Positions 51,601 through 62,695 of a DNA stretch of 64,000 bases are shown in pieces. Source of the stretch: Sipunculus nudus. Lineage: Eukaryota; Annelida; Sipuncula; Golfingiida; Sipunculidae. The stretch spans positions 23,537,079 through 23,601,078 of the forward strand of contig CM049307.1 in the NCBI GenBank assembly GCA_026874595.1, given 5' to 3'. Each line of letters begins with the position of its first letter. The first letter of the stretch is position 1. The translations under genes and the position numbers were made by a program. Under the pieces are notes generated by a model. It had not been told where the DNA came from, ran no database searches, and saw only the letters and a list, made by a program, of their open reading frames with translations.

Positions 51601-53679
51601 CAGACTAGTAATGTTAACAATTTATCACACAAATATCTACTCATGTTTAAAAATTAACAATCTCAATGTTTCTAATAATTGCTCCATATTTAATTTTAAA
51701 GCAAAATAAAGAGGTCCATGCCCTCTACTAGAAAGTCCTGCTGCTTCTACATTATGATGGAATCATACGTTCTTCAATTTTTTGCCTTCAATGACCTATG
51801 CTGATAAACTAATACAATTACTGCATTTTCCAGATAATTAACTCTACTTGGTCCTAAACTGCACTAGTAATGCACCACCAGTGTATTCAAAGTCAAACCC
51901 AAAATGTCAAGTTGAAAAATAACTCCATAAAATATTAAATCATCCAGCAAATGTACAAAACCTTCTGTTATTTGTTATATGTAAATCAGAAATGAAAATA
52001 TGAGGTTCTGACAAGAAAAGAGACAATATTATAAAGAATCTAGTGATACTGGATCTTCAGTTTGTGTACAGCAAAAAAGTTCCAAGCTTCAAGTTGAGTT
52101 ATGCCTGCCAGTCAAAACAACTAATAAAACTGGTAATGTGCTGTGTTTTATGTATTTGAGCAATTTGCTGATTGTTTATTTAAGCAGTAGAGACAGTGGT
52201 TGGTAAACTCAGTACCAGTTCTCAATACCATGATTTAAAGAGCTGAGAATATGCAGATAATACTATGAGGTCATCAGACGGCATCACAGACCTGGAACCC
52301 GCAGGCGATGCCCTGGAGTTTACTAGTCCACTGCCACAAAATCAATAGTCCGTATTTTTTCAGTATGACTGAACAAGAATCAAATTTCGCCCAAGGATGC
52401 CTGGGCATGGAGCCAATAATAATGAATTAACAGCCACCAGTTCTATTACCAGGGGGGCAGATGGCTGCTCAGTTGGCTTCTATGCCATAAAGCTTCATTA
52501 GATATGATCAATTTTTATGATGGGAGGTTAAATTAATAACTCAGATAAACATATATGAAACTATTATTTTACCAGAAAAATATAAATGATATAAAATGTT
52601 TAAATGTACCCAGAAATCTCCTTAACAATGTGTACAGCTTAACCAGTTCCTAATTCTGCAGACAATCTGGATTTATTTATAGACATGTCTCAGTCTTCCA
52701 GAATGTCTGTAGACTCGCACAGTACAATCTCAAATAGGTCCCGAGCTAGGGTTGTTTACAAATTAATGTTAACAGTGTATATAACAGTGCTACAGCAATT
52801 GCCTTTAGCCATTAATTTCTCCTGGGACAGTGGAGGAGACATCCAATTTATCCCTTGTATAATTTAGCTTAATACAATGGTTGCCATTATGTCTATGATG
52901 TCATAATGGTTACTACGGCAGATGTGACTGGCAGCATGCCATCAGCCCCCAAGATATAAACTTGGGCCGGCCTCCCTGATTCACAGGGAAGATGGAGTTT
53001 TTTTATTAGTAACACATCAACTGGACAGTACATGGAGACTTAGAATGACCAGCAGGATAGACAGTTGTGAGAAAGCCCCTTGTGGTTTGATTAATAATTC
53101 AGAATCAAAACAGGCAAGCCAAAATTGGAGACTGCCTCTGTGCCTCAGACAGTCCACAATCAATACTGGCGAAAACTGCGGTATTAAGGCAGCCTTGTGC
53201 TGGCAGTCTCATACAGATGGTCAAGTGCTGCAGACATCTGTCAGCCAACAATACTCAATTAAGTGACATAATCCAGGGTAAGACTGCTAAATCATAAGGT
53301 TTCCTATGTTAACAACTAAAGCCTTCACTCTTCATTAGTGTGCTCATAATGCATCCATGTTATCTGCATACATTCCACTGACTTTGTTGTTATCATTCCT
53401 GAACAGATCTTGTTTAATCATCCCATTAAATGCTGAGTGGATCTTCAAACAGGGATGCCCTCATAAGCACACCAATGATGCCTTTTTTAAAAGTGACTGT
53501 CAAGATTAACATTAGAATTTATAAATCTCTGCATGTACCAATAAAGCAAAACCATAATGTTGACATGTCAAACATGAGGAAAATATGAAAGGTCTAGCCA
53601 TATAAGTAAAAAGATTCAGGTTGAGATATAAATTTAATTTATATCATAAGTTAATGTTAAACAGACTTTAAATAAAGCT

Positions 53680-53698
53680 GGGGGGGGGGGGGGGGGGG
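53680..53698 (+). repeat. Poly(G) run, 19 G
   Basis: Nineteen consecutive G residues, about 1.3 kb on the intron side of the main first exon. Confidence 0.9.
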
Positions 53699-54992
53699 AG
53701 TCTTTAATACTGGTACATTATTTTCTTGGGTTGGGCTGTTGAGTAGTTCAAAGTAACTTGTTGTAACACAGATTACAGTATACTAAATGACTTTTAAGGG
53801 GTCAATGATTTGGGTTATAACATCATAGCTCCAGCAGCTGAATGTGGGTACATAACAATTACTGACCTTCGCAATGCAAGTTAACTTTCATTCAAGTGAA
53901 ACTGGGCTTGAAATTTATAAATACATCAGGCAAATGTTCAGTTAATTATTAACCCTGCTTGGTACACCGTTGTATATTTATACTCAAAATCATGTGCTGA
54001 TTGTTAGTTTTTTAATTGTCTGCTTTTGTGATCTACATAAATTTTCCAACCGTGCTTTTGTTATTACCTAAAGTTTGCAAGCATGGAACAGCACCTGTCT
54101 GTATACAAGCATTGTGTAACACCACAAGGCTATGTATCCAAATATCCTCAACTCCTATTGATAGGACCTGCTCATGTGTATTTATATCACCGCAAACATT
54201 TGAACACACTTTACTATCAGACACACCTTGATAAACATAGTAATTAGTATTCCCTCAGGAACAGTAACGGAGCTGAGTGGAGCATTTGTCCCACGTGATA
54301 CAGAATATTTACGCGTAGGTGTGCAAGGGCTTGAAGTCATAACAGGCTGATTTTTAACAGGATGGTTGTCAGTGAGTAAACGTTGGTTTCCTCACAAATA
54401 AAAAATGCTTGTGACATGCATCTGCGCACTCCCTTGATGAACAGCATATGTAAGACAAACCAAATCAAAACACTAAGCATACAACATCATTTGTGAGGCA
54501 CATCTGTGGGTTGGCCTTGTTTTATGAGTAGGCAAAAGTTTGGAGCACATGCACTAAATCACGGCTATCAATAGCCAGTATATCTGCAAGCTTGACTCAG
54601 GTAAATGCAGGCCAGCATGACACACAAACAACACCGGCATAGCTGACACATTTTGACCTAGCCTTATATTAACCTGAGAGGTCATAAAAGGCCTCTGATC
54701 TCTCTAGGGTGGCGACCTTTTTATCAGTCGAGTATTTTCCTGACATTTCGACACAGTGCTCATCATGTATAGCTATGCATTGTCACTGTCAGAATCCCGC
54801 CATTTTGGCTTCTTAGGTTTAAGAGTTCGAGTACCGATGCTTGCCGATAACAAACCAATAGGCAATAAGGCAATATGATATCGGATGTCTCCCCATATGA
54901 GTTTACTGTATACCTGTCACCAATCATGCACATGCCCTGATTCAAAATGCAATATGATGGTGACAGATCGATAAAAAAAATTATTATCTTAC

Positions 54993-55127
54993 CTTTCCAG
55001 TGCGACCTTGCTTGTCACGGACCTGGGGGGAGGGGGTTTCTTGGAGCACCGGCACGGGACGCTGGACGGTGCCTTGCGGGGGCTTCTCACGGGCTGGGAC
55101 TTCAACCCAGGCTTCTCCTCCACTCAT
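54993..55127 (-). CDS. Ankyrin, main first coding exon
   Basis: On the minus strand ATGAGTGGAGGAGAAGCC opens 135 bp (45 codons) ending ACTGGAAAG|GTAAGATA, a consensus donor in phase 0. The peptide begins MSGGEAWVEVPAREKPPQ, has a Pro/Gln/Val-rich middle and ends RDKQGRTGK. It is a disordered, basic-ended tail of the kind that precedes [15 protein letters not shown] in ankyrins. An in-frame TAG at 55155-55157 lies upstream, and the ATG has A at -3 (AAACAATGA), so the start is fixed. The exon and its upstream flank are GC- and CpG-rich, like a promoter-proximal exon. It joins in frame to the exon at 6924-7025 across a 48-kb intron. That pairing is inferred from phase and strand, because variable first exons carry no family motif. 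Confidence 0.8.
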
Positions 55128-55400
55128 TGTTTCTTTCTTTATCCACCTGTCTAACTATCTTGTCGCCTGGAAGCTGATCTTAGGTGATGCAGCCCCGAAA
55201 CCACGCTACGAAGGGCTTGTTTAGAAGCGAGACCCTCTCTAATTCCAGCCCTGGACAAACCTCGCACAATCGACCTCTATTGTGGAGTGCACAAAATCGC
55301 GGACGAGTCCACTGCGGCAAAAATCACATTGGACAGGGGTGACAGCCTCGAACCGACAGGTACTCTGTAAACATATCAACGCATGCACACGAGCAAAACA
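55128..55400 (-). promoter_or_regulatory. 5' untranslated region and CpG-rich promoter of ankyrin
   Basis: The sequence right of the ATG is CpG-rich (GAGACC...GAAGCG, CACAATCGACC, AAATCGCGGACGAGTCC), unlike the surrounding DNA. No TATA box is evident at a fixed distance. It is a probable CpG-type promoter; the transcription start cannot be placed from sequence. Confidence 0.5.
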
Positions 55401-57047
55401 TAGCTTGTGGAAACCATCATACTAACAATGGGACCAGCTACTGATTCAGCCTACCTGAATCTATTAAGTACTATCTTAATATGTGTCATATTAATTTTTA
55501 CCCCAAAAGTAAATATTCCTGGATATGGAAGAAGGGTTATAGTTACTCTATATGCCGCCAGATGGGAGTACGACCCTGAGTGAAAAATATGCCTGTGGCA
55601 CTGATCACCTTACAAGATCAAAGTCAAGGGTTTGTTTATGCTTGGTAGTTAGCACGCGGTTATCAAGTCCTCAATAAATGAAGCACACACAAGTGGAAAG
55701 AAGAGTCTTAATAGAAATGAATTTTTTTCCCCTTTCAATGTTGCATTTTTTTCCTTTTTAGAATCACACCATGCATACACACACGTCTGTGTAAAAAAAT
55801 GAACCTAGAAATAATTAAAAATAAAATACATTTTCTCTTCAATCGATATAGTAACGTAAAAGATCATTTATATTGGCGCATTATGTATTTATATGTTTAA
55901 ATAGGGAGTTTTAAGGAATATTATGTAGGCCTATAAAGGTGAACATTAACAGGCACGTGACCAGAGCAGACGACACGCCAAGGCGCGTGTGGGCGGGAGT
56001 CACGGGGAACAGTAGGCCCGATTCCCGTTATATATGCAAGTATACCATGTTGGTTTACTTTGTATACCAGATGCAACAGCCAACTGGTGAATTCAGTTAT
56101 TTAAAGACTTCATGTGATAATTCTTAAACTGCACCACGAATCGGAAATTTTAACAGGCATAAAAAAGTAACATGATATCATCGTCCATACAGTTGTTGAC
56201 TGTCGTGAAGTTCTGGGTTGTTACAAGTGTGCATAACCTGTCATCCCTGTGAAGTTTTAAGGCTGCCTCATACTGCAGCAGTGATCAGTCAGGCTGTATC
56301 GTTGACTGCGGCAGAACAGTACACATATCATTATGCGGCTGTCGTACGTACTGGTCCTGTATCGACCGGCCCAGTCAAAACAGCTTCCATACACTCAAAA
56401 CGAGTTTACCTCGGGCTGCGATATTTTAAACACTATTTTTTTCTAGAGGGCCAAATGTTTAAACGCGCAGCCACATCAAGTATAAGCATCAGGCTGATAC
56501 CTACACAACCTTTTGTAGGCCAAAACATGGACGCATGCATATAATATATACAAGCGTGAATAAACGTGAATAAAATACGTAGGCCTATCACGTGTACATG
56601 TGTATGCATGCAATGTTAATATAGGCCATATATGAATTACAAAAATTGTATACATACCTTCACATTAGAACGCCAGTACATATATATACACGAACCGAGG
56701 AATACATAGGCCTACTTATGGACGCCCATGCACGCACACAGGTAAACAAAATTAAAAATACACACATGCATAAACACTCTCTAAGATATTCATGCATACC
56801 CCCCTACCACCACAAACACACACACAAACATACACACGCCAGCGCGCTGAACATTGCAAAATCTCCCAACAAACCATACATTAAAAAAATGATTGATAGT
56901 GCAGACGCTCTTTGCGCGGGGGTAAATATACATGTGAATAATATCTAAAATATCATATTATATATGAGCAGCACTTGAAATATGATATCGTGTATGAATA
57001 ATACTTTATGAAATGGATTATATGACACATACTTGATATCAAGTTTG

Positions 57048-57050
<3 letters not shown>
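55401..57050. other. Upstream flank, no gene seen
   Basis: A GC-rich spot at 55960-56030 contains the GC box GGGCGGG (55991-55997) and several CpGs. It might be a distal promoter or a non-coding first exon. The rest is AT-rich with CA-rich simple sequence near 56810-56840. Open frames, such as the one at 56218-56544, lack an ATG at the start and any recognisable domain. Confidence 0.5.
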
Positions 57051-57114
<64 letters not shown>

Positions 57115-57146
57115 CATATACATACATACAGAAAGAGAGAGAGAGA
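57051..57146. repeat. (TA)n(CATA)n(GA)n microsatellite
   Basis: More than 60 bases of TA, then TACATA variants and GAGAGAGA. The paired open frames of Ile-Tyr residues across it are artefacts. Confidence 0.95.
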
Positions 57147-57283
57147 CCCGCCTTGCGTCCAACCCAAAATTGCGACCACCCCACAATTTCGACTACTCTT
57201 CTTAATCTCGAATATATGATCCAGGTAGCTCAGAATTTCCAAAATACTACTGACTACATAGGCTTTGGAGAGTTCATAACAGC

Positions 57284-57317
57284 GGGGGGGGGGGGGGTGT
57301 CACATTTGGGGGGGGGG
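57284..57317 (+). repeat. Two poly(G) runs
   Basis: Fourteen G residues at 57284-57297 and ten at 57308-57317, separated by TGTCACATTT. Both can form quadruplexes. Confidence 0.85.
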
Positions 57318-57936
57318 CGTAGTTGTTTCCACCTAAGGAATGTAGACTGAAAAAAACGGATTTTTCATTCAATTTCATTAAAAGGGTCTCACTGACCTAT
57401 AACCTATGATATATACACTTTCGGACTGGGTTTACTGCATGCTGGCAATTATAATAAATCCGTGAGGTGCATCAGGTTATGAATATATTACCATCATCCT
57501 GGTCACAGCTGAGACAGTAATGAAAATACAGTAGTTTGTAGTATAATTTCAAGTGTCCTCACTTATGCACTGGAGTGCTGATTTACAAATATATCTGATA
57601 AGTTTAAGAAACAGATAAATAAAACCAGAAGAGAAGTTGAAGAATAACTATAGTATTTCTCTTGTCACACACAAGGAAATCTGTGAAACCAAATCAATGG
57701 CCTTCATAGCAAAGGTCAAGAACGACACACTACATCTCCTACATTCAGAGTTCGTATTTAGCTCGGCTGACTGTAAGTCATAGGAGCTGTAGTGATCACC
57801 TTTTGTCCGGCGTCCGTCCGGTTGTCCGGGGGCCGTCCGTCCGTTAACAGGGCACAAATCGTAACCGTTAGAACTAGAAACTTCTAACGCAAAATCCAGG
57901 GAGGTCCTAGGCAAATCTCCTTGGAAACCTGAAATT

Positions 57937-57951
57937 AGGTCACGGTGACCT
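57937..57951. promoter_or_regulatory. Perfect AGGTCANNNTGACCT palindrome
   Basis: AGGTCACGGTGACCT, an exact inverted repeat with a 3-base spacer. It is the consensus oestrogen-receptor-type response element, carried by the tandem unit. The match is seen; binding is unproven. Confidence 0.4.
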
Positions 57952-58094
57952 ATATTTTGTGACCTACGGGCCGAAAACACGATTTTTAGCATGCAGACTC
58001 TCAGAAGGGGCATACATTGTATCCATCAGGCCTAGAACCTCCTAACGTGACATTTAGGGAGGTCCTAGGCATATATCCTTGGAAATATGAAATT

Positions 58095-58109
58095 AGGTCA
58101 CTGTGACCT
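58095..58109. promoter_or_regulatory. Perfect AGGTCANNNTGACCT palindrome
   Basis: AGGTCACTGTGACCT, in the next unit of the array, with the spacer CTG. Confidence 0.4.
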
Positions 58110-58243
58110 ATATTCTGTGACCTATAGGGAAAAGTTGTCATATGAACACCTTGAATATCAGATGGGGACAAATCGTATCTGTTTGGCCTAGAATCTTTTA
58201 ACATAATATCCTGGTAGTTTCTAGGTCAATATCCTTGGAAATT

Positions 58244-58258
58244 AGGTCATGGTGACCT
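58244..58258. promoter_or_regulatory. Perfect AGGTCANNNTGACCT palindrome
   Basis: AGGTCATGGTGACCT. Its spacing from the previous copy is 149 bp, about one unit. Confidence 0.4.
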
Positions 58259-58551
58259 TTAGTTTTACCTACGGCTCGAAAACATGAGTTTGAGCACCCA
58301 GACAGTCATAAGGGGCACAAAGTGTGTCTTTTAGTGTGTCTAGAATCTTCTTACATAAATTCAGGGAGGTCCTAGGCAAATGTCCTTGGAAACCTGAAAT
58401 TAGGTCATGACCTATATTTTGTGACCTACGGGCAGAAAACATGATTTTGAGCAACCAGACAGTCGGATGTGGCACAAATTGTACAAAAATAGAACCCTGT
58501 AACATAAAATTCAGGAAGGTCCTAGGCAAATGTCCTTGGAAACCTGAAGGT

Positions 58552-58566
58552 AGGTCATGGTGACCT
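58552..58566. promoter_or_regulatory. Perfect AGGTCANNNTGACCT palindrome
   Basis: AGGTCATGGTGACCT. In the intervening unit (58402-58413) three bases are lost, leaving AGGTCATGACCT with no spacer. Confidence 0.4.
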
Positions 58567-59510
58567 ATATTCTGTGACCAATGGGTCGAAAACTGGTTTT
58601 GAGCACCCAGATAGTCAGACGGGGCACAAATTGTTTCTATAAGGCCTAGAATTTTGTACCATGATGACCTATACTCTGCAACCTATTGGAAAAGATATCA
58701 TCTGAGCACCATGAATGTCAGATAGGGACAAATCGTATCTGTTAAGTCCAAAATCTTCTAACACAAAAGCCAAGGAGGTTCTAGGCACATCTCTTTGGAA
58801 ACCTGAAATTAAGTCATGGTGACCTATATTTTAAAACTTAGGCAGAAAAAAAAGATTTTTAGCAACAAGACAGACGGGGCATAAATTGTATCCATTAGGC
58901 CTAGAATATTCTAACATAACATTCAGGAAGTTCCCAGGCAAATGTCCTTGGAAACATAAAAGTTAGGTCGCTGTGACCTATTTCCTGCGACCTGCAGGGG
59001 AAAAGGTGTCATATGAACACCCTGAATATCAGATGGGCACAACTTGTATTTATTAGGCCTAGAATTTTTTGAAGCAACATCCGTGGGGGTTATAGGCAAA
59101 TCTCTATAGAAACCAGAAATTATTTCATGGTGCAAAGGCTTTTTTCATGCGTTATGAGCAAAAAAAATATGAATTTGAGCATCCAGACAAACAAGGTACA
59201 AATTATATCTATTTTCCTTTGAATCTTATATTGAAAAGTCTAAGGAGGTCTTTGGCAAATCTTCTTAGAAATCTGAAATTAGGTAACTTACTCCTTATTG
59301 TACATGTCAAATACATTCAGGGTACAAATTGTATCCTTAAGCCCTAAAATCTCCAAACACAAAATCGAAGGAGATCTTGGCAAATCCCACTGGAAATCTG
59401 GACATTTAAGGCAAAAAAAAAAATGATTAGAGTACCTTTAACGTCAAATGGGTACCAAATGTATGCACTAGACCTAGGTCCTGGGCAAATCTCCCTTGAA
59501 ATTTAAAGTT

Positions 59511-59525
59511 AGGTCATGGTGACCT
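59511..59525. promoter_or_regulatory. Perfect AGGTCANNNTGACCT palindrome
   Basis: AGGTCATGGTGACCT in a more diverged unit. Copies at 58811-58825, 58965-58979 and 59669-59683 each have one half-site mismatch. Confidence 0.4.
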
Positions 59526-60205
59526 ATATTCTGCAAGCTACTGACAAGAAGCGTGATTTTGAGCAGTCAGACAGGGCACAAATTGTATCAATTAGCCCTA
59601 GACTCTTCTAACATGTTAACATGACATTCAGGGAAGTCCTTTGCAATTCTCCTTGGAAACCTGAAATTGGGTCATGGTGACCTACACTATGTGAGCTATG
59701 GACCAGAAATATGGTTTTGAGCACCCAGACAGACAGGGTACAAATGGTATTCATTTTCTTTGGAACCCTCTATTGTGAAATCAAGTGGGGGCCTTAGCAG
59801 GTCTCCAATAAATCATGAAAGTTTAATCTCTGTCCATTTTACAACTTGGCAACATTAGCCATAGGCTGTTTCTAAGACAATATATAACATTAACAAGGCC
59901 TATAACCTTAAGGCGAACCTGTGCCATGGGATTACATCAGCTATAATGCTGCCATGCTGGACCGTTACTATTCTAGTACATGTGTGTCATGTATGTGTAC
60001 AATGCAAGCACTGAACATTTTGTACCCGAAAGCATACACAAACTTCACTGCTGAAATACTTGCATAGGTGCACTCAACACAAAAATTAATGTAAGTGGCA
60101 CCACCAGTCTTGTGTACAAGAAAGCCATTAAAGATGTATGGACATAAACGATTTCAGGCTTCAAACCACTCTTCCGGTATGTGCACAGATGCATGAAACA
60201 ACTAG

Positions 60206-61030
60206 ATACAAGTAGTCGAAATCGACTACGTGTATCCCCCGAAATCAGAGTAGCAGAGGTGAAGTGAGGCATGGTTTGAGTGGTCAGGGGAAATAGAGTA
60301 AGATGAATGTCTGCCATGTAAACATAATTGTAGGTTGCACCACCTGAGGCCAATACTGCATATCAGTCCTGAAAGGGCATTAGTTTATTCAACAAAAACG
60401 GCAAGGTAAGTGATGCCACCTGTCTGGTTTAAAAGAAAACTTCCAAAGATGGATGAACATGCCAAATTTCAGACCAATACCCTGACCCACTGCTCAGATA
60501 TGAGCAATTTCAAACAAAGCACACGTACAAATAGACGCCGCAGGAAAACAGATGGTGCAACCTTTCTGGAGTACAAGATGGAGGAGTCCAAGAGCTCTGG
60601 ATAAGCACAATTTCAGACCAAAACTGCGTATCACTCGCGAGAAATGGGCATTAATTTATTCTACAAAAATGGAAATGTGAGTGGTGCCGCATGTTTGGTT
60701 TAAGATAAAACTTTCAAAAGTGGATGATCATGCCAAATATTAAACCAATACCTTGACCCACTCCTGAGATGTGAGCAATTTTCACCCAAAGCACATTTAC
60801 GGATGGATGCTACGGGAAAACGATTGCAGATGGCACTAGCAGTCTTCCGTACAAGAGGGAGGAGTCCAAGATCTATGGATATGCACAATTTCAAGCCAAT
60901 ACGGTGACTCAGTCCTGAGAAAAGGGCATTTATTTATTTTACAAAAACAAAGGTAGGTGGTATCACTTGTCTGGTTTATGAGAAAATTTTCCTAGATGGA
61001 TGAAGATGCCAAATTTCAGATATTTCAAAT
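60206..61030. mobile_element. Second tandem-cored element, related to the 47.2-kb element
   Basis: It starts with a hairpin, GATACAAGTAGTCG-AAAT-CGACTACGTGTATC, pairing 13 of 14 bases. Then comes CGAAATCAGAGT and GGTGAAGTGAGGCATGG, also found at the head of the 47200-48675 element. Inside, GGGCATTARTTTATT... recurs at 60377, 60648 and 60926 (periods 271 and 278 bp). Variants of GGTGGCGCCACC are decayed here, for example GATGCCACC. No clear right end is visible, so it is probably truncated. Confidence 0.55.
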
Positions 61031-61339
61031 TTCAAGGTTGCTGTTTGAAATAACTCTGAATTAAACAGACTTGCATTGGCTTGTTAAAATAATACAATGA
61101 ACGTACCATGAAAACACCACACGAAGCTGTTATAGTAGTTAGACTGCAGCACATAGGCCTGTTCCAATCCAGGCTCTGTGCCAAAGCTATTTATAGAGCT
61201 GCCAATGGTTAACCAAGTGCTGCCATCTGTAAACGAAAGTGGACCCTACTTGAAATAACTTAATAATGTAATAGATGCTGATAAACTGATGCTAGGCTAG
61301 ATGTGACTGCTTCACACAGCTAACATATATGGTAAAATG

Positions 61340-62362
61340 AATCAATCAATCGCCATAATTCAGCCAAAAATCATTCATGTGGAACCATTAAAGACCATTT
61401 TTAAAAGAATTATTGTGGGGATAATTATTGTAAAATATTAAACAAATTCAGTGGCGTCAGTAGAAAACGTTTTGCAGGATTATAACTCACATAGGAAGAT
61501 ACAGCAAATTCACAAAGTTCAGCTAACCATAACTCAGCCAAAAATCGCTGAACCAAAACCATTTGAACAAACTTGAATTTTCAGCATCTAAGGATAATCA
61601 ATGTGTGAGATTTAAGAATTGGCCCTGTGGTTTTTAAGAAGAAGATCTTTGTAGTCACTGAGCTAAAATGGACTGTTATAGCATATGACTAAATTCAGCT
61701 TCCTATAACTAAGTCAAAAATCACTGAACAGAAACCATTTGAACAAACTTAAAAAAACACTACCCTAGGATAATTTCTGTGCGATATTAAACAATTTGAC
61801 CACATGGTTTCAGAGATGATTTTTTTTGTAGCCCTCAGTATGATACAGGCACTTATGACCTCCGAACAAAAAAGGCTGATGCAGGTGGCGCCACCAATAC
61901 CTCAATTTCAGATATGACTCATGCGACCAACACTGGCATAAAATTTTGTGATCATAGCTCCAACCATTTCTGAGATAAAAATTGTAGAATGCTTTTTTTA
62001 GGCAGATGACAAAGTTCAACTTCCTGTCACTTGGCCAAAATCATCATACTGGAACCATTTGAATAAACTTGAGAGAGATTGTTTCAGGGATTATTTCTGT
62101 GAAATATTGGACAATTTGGATGGACAGTTTCGGAAAAGATTGTTAAGGGTTTTTAAGCTTTTTGCCAATAACATCGAAGTTAATGCAGATACCCAATAAA
62201 TATATTCAATCTGATAGAGTTTGACATGTGACTGATTCTTACATGCAATTTTGAGCTGCATGCTTCGACGATTTCTATGATAGCATGGGTTAACGTACGG
62301 AAGACGTCTGACGGCGGACGGACGACGCTGCGCCATCGCATAAGCTCACAGGTTCGCTAATA
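61340..62362. mobile_element. Third tandem-repeat element, about 175-bp units
   Basis: A motif like CATAACTCAGCCAAAAATC followed by ACCATTTGAACAAACTT recurs near 61355, 61529 and 61704 (steps of 174 and 175 bp), and again near 62024. One exact GGTGGCGCCACC lies at 61884-61895. The right end, rich in GACGGACG and CGCATAAGCTCAC (about 62294-62340), resembles GTCCG-rich ends of the other elements in reverse orientation. There is no transposase frame. Confidence 0.5.
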
Positions 62363-62379
62363 AAAGAAATGAGCACCAT

Positions 62380-62560
62380 CAAGTAAGCGGTCGTCCGTAT
62401 ACAGGGTACAAATCGTAACCGTTGGACCTAGAATCTTCAAACTTTAATTCCAGGATGGTCCCTAAAAATCTCCTAGGAAACCTAAAATTAGATCTCTGAC
62501 ACCCATATATTCTCTTAGCTATGGGGCTGATAAGTGCCCCTAGAATAATTGAAAATTTGA
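62380..62560. repeat. Fragment of the 57.8-kb repeat family
   Basis: GGTCGTCCGTATACAGGGTACAAATCGTAACCGTTGGACCTAG and the following AATCTCCTAGGAAACC match the start and the first unit of the 57756-59830 array. It is a short copy without a visible right end. Confidence 0.6.
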
Positions 62561-62695
62561 TACCAAAAGGCCAATATCTGAATAACCAATGTATTGATCG
62601 TCATGATTCTTTGCATGAATATTGATCATGGAGTGTTTCATCAGTTCCTACAGACTGGTGGCGTCACCAGTATTTTTTTCGAATTTTTACGCATG

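Larger units (their letters stand above)
7026..54992 (-). other. Ankyrin intron 1, about 48 kb, with internal candidate first exons
   Basis: The donor GTAAGATAAT lies at the right edge and the acceptor TTTCAG at the left edge. The intron is AT-rich and mostly CpG-poor. It is broken by CpG-rich patches at about 20.1, 23.6-24.4, 30.1-30.6 and 35.7-36.2 kb, and by mobile elements. Four small candidate first exons and several repeats are listed on their own. Outside those I see no coding sequence. Open frames of 60-115 codons scattered through it have no family signature, are often without ATG, and look like chance. The stretches 7.1-12.1, 14.2-17.9, 18.3-23.5, 31-35.7, 38-47.1 and 48.7-54.9 kb hold nothing I can name apart from simple repeats. 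Confidence 0.75.
57756..59830. repeat. Array of about 13 units of 150-160 bp (interspersed-element core)
   Basis: A unit with the core GGTCCTAGGCAAATCTCCTT recurs near 57902, 58062, 58213, 58368, 58517, 58777, 58928, 59087, 59246, 59372, 59480, 59633 and 59790. The common order is GGCCTAGAATCTTCTAAC, GGTCCTAGGCAAAT, CCTTGGAAACCTGAAATT, AGGTCATGGTGACCTATA, TTTTGAGCACCCAGACAG, then GGGCACAAATTGTATC. The left end has a hairpin-like GCTCGGCTGACTGTAAGTCA segment followed by a GTCCG-rich stretch (57804-57846). Divergence rises to the right. Minus-strand open frames of 60-120 codons repeat the same peptide (for example GFQGDLPRTSL) and are not genes. Confidence 0.85.

Noticed and set aside
57648-58529. 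Minus-strand open frames of 86-121 codons
   Set aside because: They lie entirely in the 150-160-bp tandem array and repeat the same peptide once per unit; they are by-products of the repeat.
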